Source: Eremothecium cymbalariae DBVPG#7215 (taxonomy: Eukaryota > Ascomycota > Saccharomycetes > Saccharomycetales > Saccharomycetaceae). From it: a DNA stretch of 64,000 nucleotides. The notes under the pieces are model-generated. The model worked only from the letters and a program-made list of their open reading frames with translations, did no database searches and was not told the origin of the DNA. Below, piece after piece: positions 48,747 through 57,962 of this stretch (positions are counted from its first letter, which is position 1; every line of letters starts with the position of its first letter). The DNA lies in contig NC_016449.1 of NCBI RefSeq assembly GCF_000235365.1, forward strand, positions 682,001-746,000. The letters are read 5' to 3'. The position numbers and the translations under genes were made by a program.

Positions 48747-51440
48747 ATGAATGACAATGCGGAACGTGCTCTCAGACGTTCTGAGAGACACGATGGAACC
48801 ATCGCCGAGTTGGGCTTATATGGATGTAACGTCTCTGAGATATCTCTGTGGAATTGGGGGATGGCAAGGCACATTAGAAGGAGCTGGATGAAGTGGACAA
48901 CTCTGGTAAGCAGGGCTGATAAAGACGATCGCGTGTTGTGGGAAAGCGTAGTAAACAATTATGATGAGGAGAAATTGAACCAGTGCTTTCTGGTTTCCCC
49001 AACCAAACGTAATGAAGTTAAATTTTTTGGTGATCTCTGGTTCATAACGGCAAGAAATTTTATTGTACAATTGATTTTAGCATTTTTGTTGATCAGGGTT
49101 GTTCATCAAGCCCTTCGGGGAGTTCCATTCCTGTTTGCTCTGGCAGAGGACTCCTCTGAATTACCTGTTTACAATAATGGAACAGATGAGTTCAACACAT
49201 TAACTTTTATGTTTTCTTTTTCTGGATTCAGTCCGGTTTATGTGAATAAAATGTCGACACCGTTTCTCCATTCTTTATTTATGGGCACTCACAACGAGAA
49301 GGGGGTAATGATTGCACCATATATGCGTCCTAGCTTTCCTTCGGAGACTTACCCAAATCATTGGACTTTAGCTACTGGAAAACGCCCCGGCCAGCATGGC
49401 GTTGTTTCTAATCACTTTTGGGATTCGAAACTGCACTTAGAATTTGTTGGTGGTGCGCAGAGTGCGGAATCGAATGAAATATTTTGGGAGAACTCTGATC
49501 CTATTTGGTATGTTGCACAGAGAGAATTGGCTGCTGAGGACTTTAAATCTGCAGTCGATTTTTTAGTAGGGTCAGAAGCACAGTTGAGTGCAAAACATAC
49601 CGAGGATCAGAAGAGAATTCCATATTACTCATATGAATATGCATCAGATACTACAATTGAAGATAGGTTCTCAAGGATTTTGGAGCTTTTGGATAAGCCG
49701 TTTGGAGACAGACCTGGTCTCATAATGACCTACATTCCTGAGGTAGGGAATTTCACTTATGATAATGGTGATGCTTGGGATAATATCGAGTTCCACAAGA
49801 TTTTGCAGAGGCTTGATGACCATGTGGCGCTATTCTTTGAAGAGTTACATAACAGGAACTTGACTGATTTTGCTAATGTGGTTATAGTCAGTGATCATGG
49901 AATGGCCGAGTTAAACGAATCACAAGATGTTCATTTTTGGGAGGATATATTGACGAGCGATGAATTGAACCTATTCAGTCGCTTAGATGGGTCCGTGAAT
50001 ATTGCCCTGTCGTTGCACGATGATAACCCAGAGCCTGAGGATTTGGAACATGCTTATTTATTGTTGAAGGAGAAATTTGTCGACTTACCATTTGATGTTT
50101 ACTTACGAGAAGACATTCCTGAGGAGTATGAATTACAAGGTCATTACAACCACAGACTTGCTCCGTTGTGGATATTGGCACACTTAGGCAAGGTTGTAAC
50201 TTTTAAGAATGGCGTGCAGCGTGGTGATACATTTGGTAGATACGGTTATAATAATTCAGAAGCAGCAATGAGAGCTGTATTTTTTGGTGTTGGTCCAAAG
50301 TTTGGTGTAGAAGGAGGTACACAGTTTATTAAACCATTTGACAATACAGAAGTATTCCAATTAGTTTGCGATCTTATTGGATTGAAAGATCCAGGTATCA
50401 CAGATGCAATCTGGCCTTGGCCCTTCAGTAAAATGACAAGAACCGAATGGCAACAATTGGCATTACCAGAAGATTGGGCGGAGGAAAATGAATTCAGCGC
50501 ATCGAGCTTCCCTGGGTGTACTTATAACGAATTATGGAACAGCCTACATGGTGTTACAAAACATCAATACGAAGGTAGTGAAGGCAAAGAGTTAGGATTT
50601 GATGATAAAGATATAGATACCGAAACTGTTGGCGAAGTCCTAGGGCCTGAAGAGATTAGTAGGCGTTTATCAAGGTTTAGACTTTCCAGCACATTATCAC
50701 GGGCTCCTACATACAAGCCTACAACCCTTGTGAAAGTTGGTGTTACAAGGCCTCCTGTACGTCCTACACGTGCCTCACGTCCCGTACGTATTATTGAACC
50801 GATTAACCCCATTGATCCCATTGATTCTATTGATCCTATGGACCCTGTGGACCCCATGGACCCTATGTATCCTGTGGATCCTATGGACCCTATGGACCCT
50901 ATGTATCCTGTGGATCCTATGGACCCTATGTATCCTGTCGACCCTATGGACCCTATGTATCCGGTGGACCCTATGGACCCTATTGACCCTACGTATCCTG
51001 TGGACCCTGGAGACCCTATTGATCCTATTTGTCCTTCTCAACCCACACGTCCTGCTAAACCTGCACGTCCTGCTAAACCTGCACGTCCTGCTAAATCTAC
51101 ACGTCCTGCTAAGCCTGTACGTCCTGCTAAAACTGCACGTCCTGTTCGTCCCGGTCGTCCTAGCCGACTTGTTCGACCTGGTCAACCTGCTCGACCTGGT
51201 TACGTGGGTCGTACCGGTCGTGGGAATCGTGTCCGTTGTTCTACTATTATTCCTAAACCTGCCAGCCCTCCGATCACTACCAGTCCCCCTAGCACATCCA
51301 GTCGCATTGGCATCGGCATTTTGAAGCCTGGAGGATTTTTTCACTGGTACGAAAAGTTATTAGGCGATAATAAATTGGTGTTTACCGATGCTGCAGACGA
51401 TGCTAAAATGCACATGCATACATGCATGCCAAAACATTAG
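48747..51440 (+). CDS. NPP1: NPP1/NPP2-type nucleotide pyrophosphatase/phosphodiesterase with repeat tail
   Basis: Npp1/Npp2 are membrane phosphodiesterases induced by phosphate starvation that hydrolyse extracellular nucleotides. The 897-aa product is a type II membrane protein: cytosolic N terminus about 100 residues, one TM at about 103-120 (FIVQLILAFLLIRVV), then the alkaline-phosphatase-like catalytic domain to about residue 600. The nucleophile is T201 (SETYPNHWTLATG), and metal-site D383-H384 lie in SDHGMAELN. Beyond residue about 680, where S. cerevisiae proteins (about 740 aa) end, it carries a 120-residue proline repeat tail, acidic then basic. It is the pre-duplication ancestor of YCR026C and YEL016C. 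Confidence 0.93.
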   Translation: MNDNAERALRRSERHDGTIAELGLYGCNVSEISLWNWGMARHIRRSWMKWTTLVSRADKDDRVLWESVVNNYDEEKLNQCFLVSPTKRNEVKFFGDLWFITARNFIVQLILAFLLIRVVHQALRGVPFLFALAEDSSELPVYNNGTDEFNTLTFMFSFSGFSPVYVNKMSTPFLHSLFMGTHNEKGVMIAPYMRPSFPSETYPNHWTLATGKRPGQHGVVSNHFWDSKLHLEFVGGAQSAESNEIFWENSDPIWYVAQRELAAEDFKSAVDFLVGSEAQLSAKHTEDQKRIPYYSYEYASDTTIEDRFSRILELLDKPFGDRPGLIMTYIPEVGNFTYDNGDAWDNIEFHKILQRLDDHVALFFEELHNRNLTDFANVVIVSDHGMAELNESQDVHFWEDILTSDELNLFSRLDGSVNIALSLHDDNPEPEDLEHAYLLLKEKFVDLPFDVYLREDIPEEYELQGHYNHRLAPLWILAHLGKVVTFKNGVQRGDTFGRYGYNNSEAAMRAVFFGVGPKFGVEGGTQFIKPFDNTEVFQLVCDLIGLKDPGITDAIWPWPFSKMTRTEWQQLALPEDWAEENEFSASSFPGCTYNELWNSLHGVTKHQYEGSEGKELGFDDKDIDTETVGEVLGPEEISRRLSRFRLSSTLSRAPTYKPTTLVKVGVTRPPVRPTRASRPVRIIEPINPIDPIDSIDPMDPVDPMDPMYPVDPMDPMDPMYPVDPMDPMYPVDPMDPMYPVDPMDPIDPTYPVDPGDPIDPICPSQPTRPAKPARPAKPARPAKSTRPAKPVRPAKTARPVRPGRPSRLVRPGQPARPGYVGRTGRGNRVRCSTIIPKPASPPITTSPPSTSSRIGIGILKPGGFFHWYEKLLGDNKLVFTDAADDAKMHMHTCMPKH
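50796..51219 (+). repeat. Coding minisatellite in the NPP tail
   Basis: Two adjoining in-frame repeat blocks. Block one encodes MDP-MYP-VDP units (27-nt core, about four copies, plus degenerate DP repeats, residues 684-760). Block two encodes RPAKPA units (18-nt, about five copies) grading into RPGRP-type repeats to about residue 824. All repeats keep frame, so reading is selected or recent. Confidence 0.85.
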
Positions 51441-51891
51441 AATTATTATTTAGTATATTAGTTGTGTTCGAATAACATACACATAGTTTATTAATAACTT
51501 ATTGTTACATACACAGGCTACTAATAATAACGTCTCACGCGTGCTTCAAGAGTTTGATTCAGATTGATGATATATGAAAAGGAGGAACAGGGATCAGAAG
51601 AAGAAAAAGAAGAATATACTATTACTTTAGGTCAATTGGGGGAGGGTGTTCTTATTGTGATATCACTCGTTTGAAGTATTATTAGTAGCAGAGATTTTAA
51701 ATCAAGACTGTACAAAATTGGAAACAGAGTTGAACAAAAAAATTTAGAGAAAACAAGCGCAATAAAGAGAGATGATACAGAGGAAATAGGAAGGAGAGAA
51801 AGGAGGGAGTATCGGCAAAAATCCTGAATTATTAATTCCTAAGTTCAATTAGTTCTTTTAGCCTCCTTCCTAGTTAAAAGCAGATCTCTGT
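51441..51891. other. NPP-GTT3 convergent region
   Basis: About 450 nt. It is purine-rich on the plus strand near 51590-51810, with no ORF or RNA gene recognised. Confidence 0.5.
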
Positions 51892-52815
51892 TCATAGAAC
51901 ATACAAGCACAGGATGACACCAGTCACGCCAAATATCAAGGGCCACTGCTGTAAGTTTATAACCCATTGCAGATGGGCAAAGGATAACCCGTGCTTGAAT
52001 ATTTCAGAAAACTTAGCAGCTCCAAAAGTATCCTTCACAACATAGGTTGCCTCATTTATAAAACTTGGCTTCCAATGATAACCAATTACAATGGCTATCA
52101 AAGACTTGGCCACATGGAAAATGAGAGGATCAATCTCAACTGATGGCAAGTCATACCTAATAAAGTTGATGTAGTACCCAATCAACGCTGGCAAAGCAAA
52201 AGAAACGGTGACCCAGAATAACACCAACGAAGCAAACTGGCTCCGTGAAAGAGTAGTTGAGAAGTAGTGAGGTCTATCCTTAAGATCAAAGAAAAAGAAT
52301 GGTTTAATAATGTAAAAGTATACCTCCACAGCAAAGAAAATAGCATCAATCGCGGGGATCGTAGAAAGCATATCCTGGATGGCCTCATTCGCTTCTGCAA
52401 CGTTTCCTTGAACATCTGATAGAAATTCATGAAACTTAAAAGAAAACTGCGAATTGCCAGGGCGTATATTAGCAAAGTGGAGCTTTGAAAACCACTGCGT
52501 GGGGAAAAGCCCTCCACCGTCCTCCTTCTTACCCCCATCCTTTGACAATGAAGATGACGATGATGATGATGGTGATGATGATGATGATGATGATGATGAT
52601 GAGTCCTTCTTCTGTGATTCCTTCTCTGTACCCTCGTAATACTCACCCAACTCTGGATACTCCAGATAATTGAGCGGTTTCTTTAATCCCTTCAAATGCT
52701 TCTCAATTAGCTCCACTAAGGCAGGCTTGTTCAGCTTGGCTGAAAACTTAAGCTTCAATTTCTCTGCTAGCAGAACTAGTTCAAACTTCTTTAGATTTTG
52801 TAGGCTTCCGGACAT
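51892..52815 (-). CDS. GTT3: GTT3-like membrane protein
   Basis: The homologue YEL017W (GTT3, 337 aa) is a nuclear-envelope/ER membrane protein of unknown function, loosely linked to glutathione metabolism. The 307-aa product begins with a SAP/HeH-like helix pair (MSGSLQNLKKFELVLLAE, LVELIEKHLKGLKK). A polyserine linker (about residues 71-92) and about four membrane segments in the C-terminal half follow (e.g. FASLVLFWVTVSFALPALIGY, LIFGVTGVILCLYVL). The order NPP-GTT3-EAF5 matches YEL016-018. Identification rests on this synteny and architecture. Confidence 0.8.
   Translation of the reverse strand: MSGSLQNLKKFELVLLAEKLKLKFSAKLNKPALVELIEKHLKGLKKPLNYLEYPELGEYYEGTEKESQKKDSSSSSSSSSSPSSSSSSSLSKDGGKKEDGGGLFPTQWFSKLHFANIRPGNSQFSFKFHEFLSDVQGNVAEANEAIQDMLSTIPAIDAIFFAVEVYFYIIKPFFFFDLKDRPHYFSTTLSRSQFASLVLFWVTVSFALPALIGYYINFIRYDLPSVEIDPLIFHVAKSLIAIVIGYHWKPSFINEATYVVKDTFGAAKFSEIFKHGLSFAHLQWVINLQQWPLIFGVTGVILCLYVL
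52551..52603 (+). repeat. GAT/GAC trinucleotide repeat inside GTT3
   Basis: A near-perfect (GAT)n tract of about 53 nt that encodes the polyserine linker of GTT3 on the minus strand (TCA/TCG codons). Antisense frames give poly-Asp and poly-Met by chance. Probably length-variable. Confidence 0.85.
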
Positions 52816-53556
52816 TATAAGTCTTGTTACTTCGTGTCTTAAGCGTGCGTGCGTGCGATCTTCAAGTCTTTACGTGCGCCTTTTTGTTTCTCTCGCTATA
52901 TTCTTTGTGTATAGTGCTGTGTAGCTCCCAGCTTAAATATTACAACACTCCCCTGTTTTGTATCGGCTAAGCAACCCACTTTAGTGATCTGTTCCTGCTC
53001 TGTTGCTCCCTCCTCCTTTATTAGTCTTACCGTCCACTACCACCTCATCGCTCTCACTGATATACAAGCTGTTTTGTGTGATTGTTTACTACTTCCCCTT
53101 TTAGGAATATACCCGCACGCCGTGCCTAAACCGTTACCCGGCCTACAACTGCTCTATTCTTCGTCAATTTCTTTCTAAGTTTGATTCAGTTTTGATCTCT
53201 CCTTTTTTGCTGTTTTCCTGTGAGTTACCCTACCTTACCCCATCACATTCCCGTTGCGGGTTACACTGCACCGGTCACATGACCTTCGCCGGCACTTTTT
53301 AGCTCTGACACCTTCCCTGTAGCTGCCTCTCCTATCCGTTAATATAGGAAATGACAAAAAAATGGTGACTATTTCTATATAAATATAAGGTACATTTGAG
53401 TTTGGCTGTTCAGTGACTTTTGTTCTTTTTAGGCCGTGAATTCCTGCACTTTGCTCATAATTGGATCATTTCCTCTCTATCGGTCTATTCATTTGCTGCT
53501 TATTTTTTTTGGATTAATTATAGTAGTCCCTTTCCCAATTAACGTGAATCATAAAT
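52816..53556. other. GTT3-PMP1 divergent promoter region
   Basis: About 740 nt. It contains a Reb1-type TTACCCG and a TATATAAATATAAGG stretch near 53377 that fits a TATA box for the PMP1 gene. T/C-rich tracts precede PMP1. Small open frames here are not convincing. Confidence 0.5.
53134..53140 (+). promoter_or_regulatory. Reb1-type site TTACCCG
   Basis: Exact match to the Reb1 consensus, about 420 bp upstream of the PMP1 start and 320 bp from GTT3. Reb1 sites commonly clear nucleosomes in divergent promoters. Confidence 0.45.
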
Positions 53557-53676
53557 ATGCTATCATCTGGTGTTATTGTTGTATTCGTTCTGGTCGGTCT
53601 GATTGTCGTCGCAGTTGTGTCGACGACGGTTTACAGACGTATTAAGGCTAGACGGAAGGCGTCGCAGAAGTTCTGA
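53557..53676 (+). CDS. PMP1: PMP1/PMP2, 39-aa proteolipid of the plasma-membrane H+-ATPase
   Basis: Pmp1 and Pmp2 are tiny single-span proteolipids that associate with and stimulate Pma1. The 39-codon ORF encodes a short N terminus, one hydrophobic segment (GVIVVFVLVGLIVVAVV), then TTVYRRIKARRKASQKF, a strongly basic cytoplasmic tail ending in phenylalanine. S. cerevisiae Pmp1 (40 aa) has the same plan: GVIL-VFILVGL, YR, then a basic tail ending RF. It is located beside GTT3, and the S. cerevisiae genes YCR024C-A and YEL017C-A are at the matching places. It is too short for usual ORF cut-offs. Confidence 0.9.
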   Translation: MLSSGVIVVFVLVGLIVVAVVSTTVYRRIKARRKASQKF

Positions 53677-54256
53677 GAGTAGCGGTTTAGCAAAAGATGC
53701 GAAAAATAATCTATGGTTTGTTATGCGTGGCGGTCGTTTGTGGGATGTTTTTATGGTCGGCTAAGGAGGGTGCTTGTAGTTTAATACAGTGAATACCTTT
53801 TTTTGGTTCGAAGACAGATAGTAGACAGGCTGGGTGCTGGTGGTGTGAGGTGTGGCATACAGTGATGTTTCGTTTGTGTTCTATGCATATTTTATGCGTT
53901 GTGTAGCATCTTGGGAAGTAATTGGGCGTGTTTTGCGGTTATTTTTAAGTTACTTTCAGCAGTGAACTTTTCAAGTGGATGGAAATCATCACCAAGTTTA
54001 TTTGGTCTTGGGAATCTTTTTTTATTGTATGTTTCCCGTAGTTTTGCATGCGTTGAGGCCTTATAGTTTCTTAGTTTTAAGTCTTCTTGGCAGTAGTAAA
54101 GCCTTAAAGTTGTTCATCATTCAGTTGTGCAGTTTTTATTCATCATGTCTATCTAATATTATACCCGAATCAATCAATATATTTGATAATTTGTTCTTTT
54201 TTCAATTTCTGGGGGGATTGCAAGTGAATAGAGAGAGGGAGAGATGTAGATGGATG
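53677..54256. other. PMP1-EAF5 convergent region
   Basis: About 580 nt holding a long 3' untranslated-type T-rich sequence. The open frame at 53975-54313 overlaps EAF5 antisense and is not protein-like. Confidence 0.5.
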
Positions 54257-54985
54257 TCAATTATCCATGGCGTAACGAACAAACTTAACGGTATCGTCAA
54301 GTTCGCCTTGTGATAACATCACTTCTTGATGCCTTTTGCTGCCAACTTTTGCAATCATGACGCTGTCTGTGACACATTTTTGCAGGGTTAATTGCAAATG
54401 GGAGAGATTTTCTATTGAAGTGCTCTTTATCTTTTCCAAATCCATGAGGTTGTGCACCACAGGGCTAGGCTCCAGTTTCCCATAAAGCTTGTGAAAGTAC
54501 TGGAAGCTTTGTAATTTAGCAAGTATTGTGTCTCGATACATGCCCATGATGCGTTCGCGGCGTAATTTCATATCGTCGTGATTCTTAATGTTATGATACT
54601 GCTGTTCGAGCATTTTCACATCTTTTATCAGAGTCTCTTGGCATTCTCTCACGACTTCCAGTAGAGTATCTCGGATTTCTACAATCTGAAGGTTGTAAAA
54701 CACTATCTGACCATCTGACAAGGAGGTCTGTTTGGGGAATAAAACTTTGATAACGTCCAAAATATCATTGATCTTGAGCGTTTGCCATTGTTTTGTGAAT
54801 TGTTTTGTCATAGGATGGTCATTTACGTCGGTTTGGAGCCGCACTAAAGATACGCGGTTGGTTTGAGCATTGAGCAACAGCTCGTATAGAGTCTCAAGAA
54901 TGAGAACTTTGTTGATATTCATGTTTACCTTTCCAGAGGACTTATGCGACGGCGGAGATTCGTTTGCAATCAACGTTCCTGTCAT
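54257..54985 (-). CDS. EAF5: EAF5, NuA4 histone acetyltransferase subunit (by synteny)
   Basis: Eaf5 forms a submodule (Eaf5/7/3) of the NuA4 complex. The 242-aa product (S. cerevisiae 279) is helical, with a coiled-coil-like middle (VRECQETLIKDVKMLEQQY), no enzyme motif and no membrane segment. It is divergent from MMS21 and next to GTT3/PMP1, exactly the place of YEL018W. I did not find a motif that proves the family, so the call depends on position and size. Confidence 0.7.
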   Translation of the reverse strand: MTGTLIANESPPSHKSSGKVNMNINKVLILETLYELLLNAQTNRVSLVRLQTDVNDHPMTKQFTKQWQTLKINDILDVIKVLFPKQTSLSDGQIVFYNLQIVEIRDTLLEVVRECQETLIKDVKMLEQQYHNIKNHDDMKLRRERIMGMYRDTILAKLQSFQYFHKLYGKLEPSPVVHNLMDLEKIKSTSIENLSHLQLTLQKCVTDSVMIAKVGSKRHQEVMLSQGELDDTVKFVRYAMDN

Positions 54986-55185
54986 TTGTAGTGGTTATAA
55001 TGGCATCACCTTTTTTTGATTAGAGATTGATAAACTTGTTAGTTTGCGGAGACAGCTTTGTTCTCACGAAATCATATTTTCCAAATTATGGGAGGCGTTT
55101 GGGGTTTACGCATGTCCAACTCTTCACCCTCTCCAAATATATATGTGTAACTGGTTATTAAAACAAGAAAGAAGTTGTGAGTCAA

Positions 55186-55980
55186 ATGAACTTTGTTCCT
55201 GACTACCTGCCTTTACATCACGATGTCTTGAGGCAGTTCCATGCTTTATCGGCGTACCCAAAGTCAGACATGCTGCAGGATATTCGAAATCAATTCGAAG
55301 TGGCTTTGGTAGAGATAGTCAATGAAAACACGGGCAGGTATCCCGCTCATTTAATAAATGAATTGGCTCAAGAATACCGTTCGTTGAATGTTTTAGCTTC
55401 GGAAATCGATGCTTATGACAGGCAGCTGCAGAAGGCTAAGTCTAATTACAAACTAGAAACAGATCAATGCGAGCCCATCACGCTCGAATCATGGGATCAG
55501 TACCGTTTAAATCGTTTTAAGGCCCCGTCGCTTGAACAGGCCTTTACAAAACTTGATGCTAAAACGTCTAATTCAAAGCCTGATGCTTCTGGGGACCAAC
55601 TGGAGAAAGTATTTGTAGCATTACCATATATATGGGAAGACCCCACAGTGATGCTCCCTGAAGATATGGCGACGGCGCAGCAAGAAGAAGATGAGCTCAA
55701 ATTCAGTGGTGGTACAATTGAATTGACATGTCCAATTTCTTTCCAGCCATTTAAAGCCCCAATGATATCTCGCAAATGTGGACATGTATTTGATAAGCCT
55801 GCACTGGAGAGGTTTCTTGAAAACCAGACAAAAACTTGCCCACAAGGAGCATGTGGGCAGCATGTAAATATGAAGGACTTTGTTCCTGATCTCGTTATGC
55901 AATTCCGCTGCCTGATCCATACTACGAAGAAACAAAAGACTAGGGCTAGCCCCGATGCCTCCACAGATGTGGTCGACTAA
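55186..55980 (+). CDS. MMS21: MMS21/NSE2, SUMO E3 ligase of the Smc5-Smc6 complex
   Basis: Mms21 sumoylates Smc5/6, cohesin and others in DNA repair. The 264-aa product (S. cerevisiae 267) has an N-terminal helical region that docks on Smc5 and a C-terminal SP-RING. C182 lies in ELTCPISFQPF, C198-G-H200 in SRKCGHVFDK, then C218 and C223 in CPQGACG. These are the residues expected for a single-zinc SP-RING. The ATG at 55186 is preferred over GTG 55177. YEL019C in S. cerevisiae. Confidence 0.94.
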   Translation: MNFVPDYLPLHHDVLRQFHALSAYPKSDMLQDIRNQFEVALVEIVNENTGRYPAHLINELAQEYRSLNVLASEIDAYDRQLQKAKSNYKLETDQCEPITLESWDQYRLNRFKAPSLEQAFTKLDAKTSNSKPDASGDQLEKVFVALPYIWEDPTVMLPEDMATAQQEEDELKFSGGTIELTCPISFQPFKAPMISRKCGHVFDKPALERFLENQTKTCPQGACGQHVNMKDFVPDLVMQFRCLIHTTKKQKTRASPDASTDVVD

Positions 55981-56305
55981 TAGTATAATATAGATATATA
56001 CACATTTATATGCGGTTCATATGAGAAACAAAAACACTTGGGTTTGGAAAACTGAATATAGGAACTAACGAAAACGTGCTTAGGGGCCTTTTTTAGTCGT
56101 ACATCAACGTTGTACGACGTACTACTTCAAATCAGTTTCTAGGTGATGATGAGCTGCGTCGATCTTAAAATCAAGAGTTTCCCACCCACCGAAAAAATAC
56201 ACTCTATAGCTCGACATTTCACCAGCACTGCACCAGATTGCAACTATATACAGGAGAGCTCCTAAAGAGTAATAGCCTAAGAGATTTATAAGCCTCAATA
56301 CCTAT
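55981..56305. other. MMS21-SLM5 tandem spacer
   Basis: 325 nt of AT-rich sequence between two plus-strand genes. No further feature. Confidence 0.5.
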
Positions 56306-57757
56306 ATGTTTCCATATTCAAGGCGTTTTTTATCATCCTGTTTAAACGCTAGGTCCACTAGATCGATTCGCGAATTATTGCAAATCAAAGAGGTACCCGT
56401 TAGTCCAATCGAGGTGAAAGGATGGATCAAATCTTTCCGCGCTTTAAAGAAAGTATCCTTTATAGACCTATATGATGGTACCACTAATGAAACCCTTAAG
56501 GTTGTAATTCCGATCACTGCTTGTCCTGAGGTACAAGGTAAACCATCTTTAAAGACTGGCCAATCCGTGGTTATAAAAAATGCTCATTGGAAATGGACAC
56601 CTAACCGCGAACAATCTTTCGAGCTGTCATGTTCTAGAGATGATGTTGAGATTCTTGGTGAAGTTGGTGGAGATTTCCCCTTACAAAAGAAGTACGTTAG
56701 CCTGAAACAGTTGCGCAAATGGCCTCTTTGGAAGCACAGAACCACTTATTTGGCAAGCTTACTGCGATTTCGCTCTTATATTGAGACAGAATTAACCAAG
56801 ATACTATCAAATGAAAGCTTTTTTAAGGTACAACCACCTATATTGACTGGAAGTGATTGCGAAGGAGGTGGTGAGCTATTTTACGTTGAGAGTAATGACT
56901 CTAGGATTACTCCAGGAGCCTCAAAGATGAAATATTTTGGACAGGATACGTATTTGACTGTATCAACACAGTTACACCTGGAGGTTCTTGCCCTGGCTAT
57001 GAGAAATGTCTGGACGCTGTCCCCATGCTTTCGTGCAGAGAAAAGTGATACCAATCGCCACCTTTCTGAATTCTGGATGCTAGAGGCTGAGATGTGCTTT
57101 GTGGACGATGTAAGGGTATTAACCCAATTTGTGGAAGATATCATCAAGAACCTTGTTCGGTCCTTGCTTCTCCAGCAGAATCAGTTATTACCACAATTGG
57201 TCCCAGAAGAAGGTGCTGATGCTACAGAAGAGGTCATAAAACAGTGGAATTCCCTCATTAATGACAAATGGACCACAATTACCTATACTGAAGCTATTGA
57301 ACTTTTGGTTCAACGGCACAGCGGGGAACCGTTTAACCACATACCTAGATGGGGTAACGCTCTTCAAGCTGAACATGAAAAATGGCTTTCCGGTACAAAG
57401 TTTGGAGGCCCAGTATTCGTCATAGATTACCCCAAGGATTGCAAGGCTTTTTATATGAAAGTTAACTCCGATAACAAAACGGTCGCTTGTTTCGACCTTT
57501 TAGTCCCCGATATGGGTGAAGTTGTTGGTGGAAGCGTTAGAGAAGATGACTACAGAAGGCTTATTGCCGAAATGGAGGCTAGAAAAATGAACATACAAGA
57601 ATTGTACTGGTACACTGAATTGCGTAAGCATGGCAGCGTTCCCCACAGTGGTTTTGGATTAGGTATGGAAAGGTTGGTTAGCTGGTTGTATGGTAACCAC
57701 AATATAAGAGATGCGGTTCCGTTCCACAGGGCAGCTAGGTCAACTATACACCTTTAA
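56306..57757 (+). CDS. SLM5: SLM5, mitochondrial asparaginyl-tRNA synthetase
   Basis: Slm5 charges tRNA-Asn in mitochondria. The 483-aa product (S. cerevisiae 492) begins with an Arg/Ser-rich presequence (MFPYSRRFLSSCLNARSTRS). The OB-fold anticodon-binding domain (VKGWIKSFRALKKVSFIDL) follows, then a class II catalytic core. Motif 2 is SPCFRAEKSDTNRHLSEF. Motif 3 is GFGLGMERLVSWLYG. Both ATP-binding arginines are present. YCR024C in S. cerevisiae, adjacent to PMP1. Confidence 0.95.
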   Translation: MFPYSRRFLSSCLNARSTRSIRELLQIKEVPVSPIEVKGWIKSFRALKKVSFIDLYDGTTNETLKVVIPITACPEVQGKPSLKTGQSVVIKNAHWKWTPNREQSFELSCSRDDVEILGEVGGDFPLQKKYVSLKQLRKWPLWKHRTTYLASLLRFRSYIETELTKILSNESFFKVQPPILTGSDCEGGGELFYVESNDSRITPGASKMKYFGQDTYLTVSTQLHLEVLALAMRNVWTLSPCFRAEKSDTNRHLSEFWMLEAEMCFVDDVRVLTQFVEDIIKNLVRSLLLQQNQLLPQLVPEEGADATEEVIKQWNSLINDKWTTITYTEAIELLVQRHSGEPFNHIPRWGNALQAEHEKWLSGTKFGGPVFVIDYPKDCKAFYMKVNSDNKTVACFDLLVPDMGEVVGGSVREDDYRRLIAEMEARKMNIQELYWYTELRKHGSVPHSGFGLGMERLVSWLYGNHNIRDAVPFHRAARSTIHL

Positions 57758-57962
57758 GATAATCGCAGTTTCTAATCGTGCATTGGGTAGTATCTGTTTA
57801 CGTAGAAGTAGAGTAGACGAATTATCTGTAAATAATCATTAACATCTTGGCGATGATTTTGACTTGTCAACTTGAATATATAAAAAAAAATTTAGGATGA
57901 CTGATCAGTTCCCCCCTTGAACTCCAATTCAAGGACACGAACAACGATTGTACTTGCACGCA

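Noticed and set aside
50737..51344. Long open frames on both strands across the NPP repeat tail (195 and 189 codons)
   Set aside because: They result from the short-period repeat, which keeps all frames free of stops. Only the NPP frame joins a recognised domain.
52454..52673. Poly-Asp and poly-Met ORFs antisense to GTT3
   Set aside because: Shadows of the GAT repeat that codes for polyserine in the GTT3 frame.
53975..54313. 112-codon open frame downstream of PMP1
   Set aside because: It overlaps the EAF5 3' end in antisense and has T-rich, non-conserved composition.
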